A stretch of DNA of 64,000 nt from Halicephalobus mephisto (taxonomy: Eukaryota > Nematoda > Chromadorea > Rhabditida > Panagrolaimidae): assembly GCA_009193035.1 (NCBI GenBank), contig SWDT01000009.1, positions 186,001 through 250,000 of the forward strand. The letters run 5' to 3'. Shown in pieces: positions 59,127 to 64,000 of this stretch (positions within the stretch are counted from its first letter, which is position 1; each line of letters starts with the position of its first letter). The notes below the pieces were generated by a model. The model saw nothing but the letters and a program-made list of their open reading frames with translations, was not told the DNA's origin and made no database searches. A program made the translations under genes and the position numbers.

Positions 59127-61288
59127 TCAAAACTTGTAATCAGCAATGTCTACACCGATAAAATTCATTTTTTTTCTTGATTTTTCACAAATTTCAATGT
59201 AATTCTTGTCCGGAAATGGGTATTTCTAAAAAAACATTATTATTAAAACTTTAAAATTTTAAAAACCTTATTTTCGTCTGTAAATTTAAAATGAAGAAGA
59301 GCATATGGAACAAGTTTAACTTCGCCGATGGATTCAGTAGAATTAAAATCAAATTTACTTCCTACGGCTTCATTCAAAACAAAACTTTCTGCCGGATACT
59401 GTAGAAATGTAGCAATATAATTAACAATATCATTGACACTTTCATCTACAGCGAACATTGCCTCCAGAATTGCAGAATTCGGAAATCTAATTCTAATAAT
59501 TGACACTTTAAAAGGAGTAGAAACAATTCTACGACGTTTAGAACAGACCGTCATCCACCATTCTGCTTCTCGTTCTCGTTCCTTCTGAAGAGCAGCAACT
59601 TCAGCAGCAGACAACTTGAAAGTCCAATCCGGCACCTGAATAGGTTCAACTTTCACATTATCGGCCAAGAAATAAATTTTAGTATGACGATAAACATTCA
59701 ATTCTAGAGGTCTTCCTGGAGTATCTATAGCTTCCAAATAAATAGGAAGCAAATCAATGTCCGTTTCTTCCATGAGCCGGATAACTTGACCTTTCTCTGC
59801 AACTTCGGCAATTTCAAATCCAATCAAAAGAAGAAACAATTCAGCTCCAATAGCAGCAAGAACAGTATCCGCATAAAGTGGATGTTGTCTTTTGACTTCT
59901 CTGTACTTCTTTTCTTCAGGATTTTCACAAATCATTTGAATTATCTTCCTGATCCGCGTTAGGGCTTTGTCCTTAGCATCGGACGAATTGGCAGTGTGGA
60001 AAAGTCTAGCAGCAAGTTGTCGTTTTTGTTCATTATCAAAATCGTTGGATTCCTTGATGACATCAGATATTTGTTGGAATATCTACAATCATTCTATTAT
60101 AAAAATCATATATCAATTTCTAAAAAACTGCCTTAAGACAAATTTCTAGGACTTTCCAGACATCAAAGTTATTTAAATTTTTAATTTTTTATGATGACTA
60201 TTTCGCAATCTTGTGATTTTTCAGTTTTAAAATTATATTTTTTCTAGATATATTTGAAGATTTCTGAATTGAGTCACATGGGGTAGGAAATTTTCTCTAT
60301 ATTCTCGGGGGATAATGATTATATAAAACATTGACGGAAATTGAAAAATCACAACTTCAAAATATCCCGTCGAAAATGGTTCCTTTGCTTGTGGCGTCGA
60401 ACTGGACGAAAATAGGACCAATAAGGAACTAGAACCCACCTCGTTAGCAGGACCGGCGATCAGCCCTTCGGCAAGTAAGGGAGAAGTGTACAAAACGGGA
60501 TTCAGTTTCCGTTTGGCAGGTTGGACTTCGGCATCAGAAGCATTCTGTTCTTCTTTCAATTTTTTTTCATATTCTTGTCGCTCCTGGATACTCATTTCCC
60601 TCAACTTCTGCTGTAATAAACGCTCTTCTTCGATCTTGAATTGACGTTCACGTCGACGAACGTCTTCTTGGGCTTTTTTCTCTTGCTCCGCAGCAAAACG
60701 ACGCTCAGCAGCAAGTTTCGCAGCGTCCTTGGCGTCAGATGGAGCATGCCGAGTCTGAAAATTGCGTTGTTTATACTCTTTAAAAACAAAAAATACACAA
60801 TATTACGAAATTATCTCCACAATAACACTAAAAAGCCCCTAGGATTTTAAATTTTAGAGATTTCTAGTAAATTCTGGAGTATTTCAAACTTTTTAGAAAA
60901 TTTTGTAAAATTATAGAAATTTTATAAAAGTTCCAGTCCTAAAATTTGAAATAACGTAATTATTACGAAACTATCTCCATAATAATACTAAAAAACTTCT
61001 AGAATTTTAATTTTTAGAGATTTTCGGAAAATTCTGGAGCATTTCAAAGATCTACATGAAATTTCGTAAAAGTCTAAAAATTTCCATAGTCCTCCAAATT
61101 TTAGAATCTCTCGTTAAATTTTGGAAGATTCTATGGGATCGTAATCCTATATTATAGGAATATAATTATATATATAAAAAACTCACGTTTTCTCCGCCGA
61201 GATGATGACCTTGGGGCGGATTTCCCAATTGATGGCCGGATCCGCTTTGCTTCTTCCCTAGGTTTTTTACCTTCTTTAAGAAGTTCAT
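59127..61288 (-). CDS. ubxn-6: UBXN6 homologue, p97/CDC-48 adaptor with PUB and UBX domains
   Basis: Exons: 61288-61187, 60754-60440, 60082-59267, 59225-59127. Every junction is phase 0 and the product is 443 residues, close to human UBXN6 (441). Exon 2 carries KDAAKLAAERR, which fits the VCP-interacting VIM pattern (R/K-x5-AA-x2-R). Exon 3 contains the PUB domain at about 150-235 (ENPEEKKYREVKRQHP, AAIGAELFLLLIGFEI). It also contains a UBX domain at about 315-405 (VSIIRIRFPNSAILEAMF ... LVPYALLHFKF). The UBX domain lacks the FPR loop motif, as in vertebrate UBXN6, whose UBX does not bind the p97 N-domain; contact is through VIM and PUB instead. Family role: CDC-48 cofactor in endolysosomal sorting and damaged-lysosome clearance. 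The gene is head-to-head with the AFG2-type ATPase. Confidence 0.93.
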
Positions 61289-61810
61289 TTTGTATCTCCA
61301 AAAACCTCGAAAATCAAAAATAAGATTAAATTTCAGCAGCAGCGGTTTACGGATGAATCGGATTGCATCAACTTCATATATGAATTTTCGTTCCGGGAGT
61401 GCCCAGTTCAGTCTTCAACGATTTCGAAATAGACGAAATCCTTTTATTTTTCAGTTTTAAGAAACATTGGAAATCAGATTATTCTCGGATGTCTTAATTG
61501 TGGAATCTGGGTCTGCCTGCGGAATTTGCATAAGCATAAAAATGATTGAAACAATTTTACATGAGTTTTCGTCCCGAAAGTATGTAACTAAATCTCCAAC
61601 GATTTCGAAATCGATAAAATTCTAGCTTTTCATGTTGATAATTATTAAAAAGAAAAAATTTTTGAATGTGTTAATTGTGGATTTTGAATTTCTAAAAAAT
61701 GAAACAATTCGATATATGAATTTTCGCTTCGGGAGTGCCTAACGCGATCTCCGGCGATTTCGAAATTGGGATTCTCCCAGCCGTCTGAATTCCCGTCCTG
61801 CTCGACGGCG
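61289..61810. promoter_or_regulatory. Shared divergent upstream region of ubxn-6 and cdc-48.3, with decayed duplicates of the cdc-48.3 5' end
   Basis: Three diverged units begin near 61,357, 61,541 and 61,700, each with (A/T)TATGAATTTTCGTTCCGGGAG followed by CGATTTCGAAAT. In the third unit this runs straight into the cdc-48.3 coding start. In the first two, the part aligned with the zinc-knuckle codons is still visible but broken. At 61,478-61,549 it reads GCLNCGIWV...HKHKND and then a stop. At 61,664-61,697 it reads ECVNCGF, a stop, then ISKK. Compare ECPDCGFWILTK in the intact gene. The acceptor for cdc-48.3 is probably ATTCTCCCAG near 61,780. Confidence 0.7.

Positions 61811-64000
<2,190 letters not shown>

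Overview
The window is nuclear DNA of a rhabditid (Caenorhabditis-like) nematode. The evidence is: introns of 40-50 nt ending in TTTTCAG; splice acceptors with no upstream exon lying 1-30 nt before several start codons, as expected for spliced-leader trans-splicing; the TACTGTA/CTACAGTA octamer-type motif scattered through introns and intergenic DNA; and proteins that match nematode orthologues (UBXN-6, CDC-48.3/AFG2, VAC14, CRH-2). Non-coding DNA is extremely AT-rich and almost entirely built of diverged tandem arrays, many containing variants of GGTCCTGACACGAAA or its reverse complement.

Layout. 1-23.8 kb: one minus-strand C2H2 zinc-finger gene. Four exons of matching phase span 22.5 kb. 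The first intron is about 19 kb and holds repeat arrays, a pogo-like MITE and several GC-richer islands with exon-like reading frames. A second start codon at 2377 gives a shorter form. 23.8-36.9 kb: no convincing gene. This stretch includes a 4.4-kb array of about thirty 135-bp units, each able to form a hairpin, and a GC-rich fold-back segment at 27.65 kb. 36.98-43.18 kb: a six-exon minus-strand gene for a 1,364-residue helical-repeat protein that I could not name. 43.7-44.2 kb: exon-like plus-strand fragments, possibly a broken secreted-protein gene. 45.0-48.85 kb: minus-strand CREB3/OASIS-type, ER-anchored bZIP factor (crh-2). 51.23-54.63 kb: plus-strand VAC14. 54.69-57.17 kb: convergent minus-strand gene for a secreted, probably GPI-anchored, cysteine-containing protein. 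58.2-58.6 kb: NOPCHAP1-like acidic protein. 59.13-61.29 kb: UBXN6. 61.81 kb to the window end: divergently transcribed AFG2/SPATA5-type AAA ATPase (cdc-48.3), cut by the window edge.

Functional connections. The UBXN6 and AFG2 genes are head-to-head over about 520 bp; one encodes a cofactor of the p97/CDC-48 family and the other is a member of that AAA family. VAC14 scaffolds the endosomal PIKfyve complex, and CRH-2 is expected to be released from the ER/Golgi by site-1/site-2 proteolysis. The NOPCHAP1-like protein belongs to box C/D snoRNP assembly. Nothing else suggests a co-regulated pathway.

Most unusual observations: an AFG2 protein with a degenerate first ATPase domain and an N-terminal zinc-knuckle whose coding segment is present in two decayed tandem copies upstream; a 5'-end tandem duplication of the secreted-protein gene that makes ATG-plus-stop micro-ORFs; a roughly 0.4-kb inverted pair of repeats placed in introns of the two convergent genes; and the hairpin-unit array. 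All gene models come from reading splice signals and phases by eye; none has been tested against transcripts or databases.
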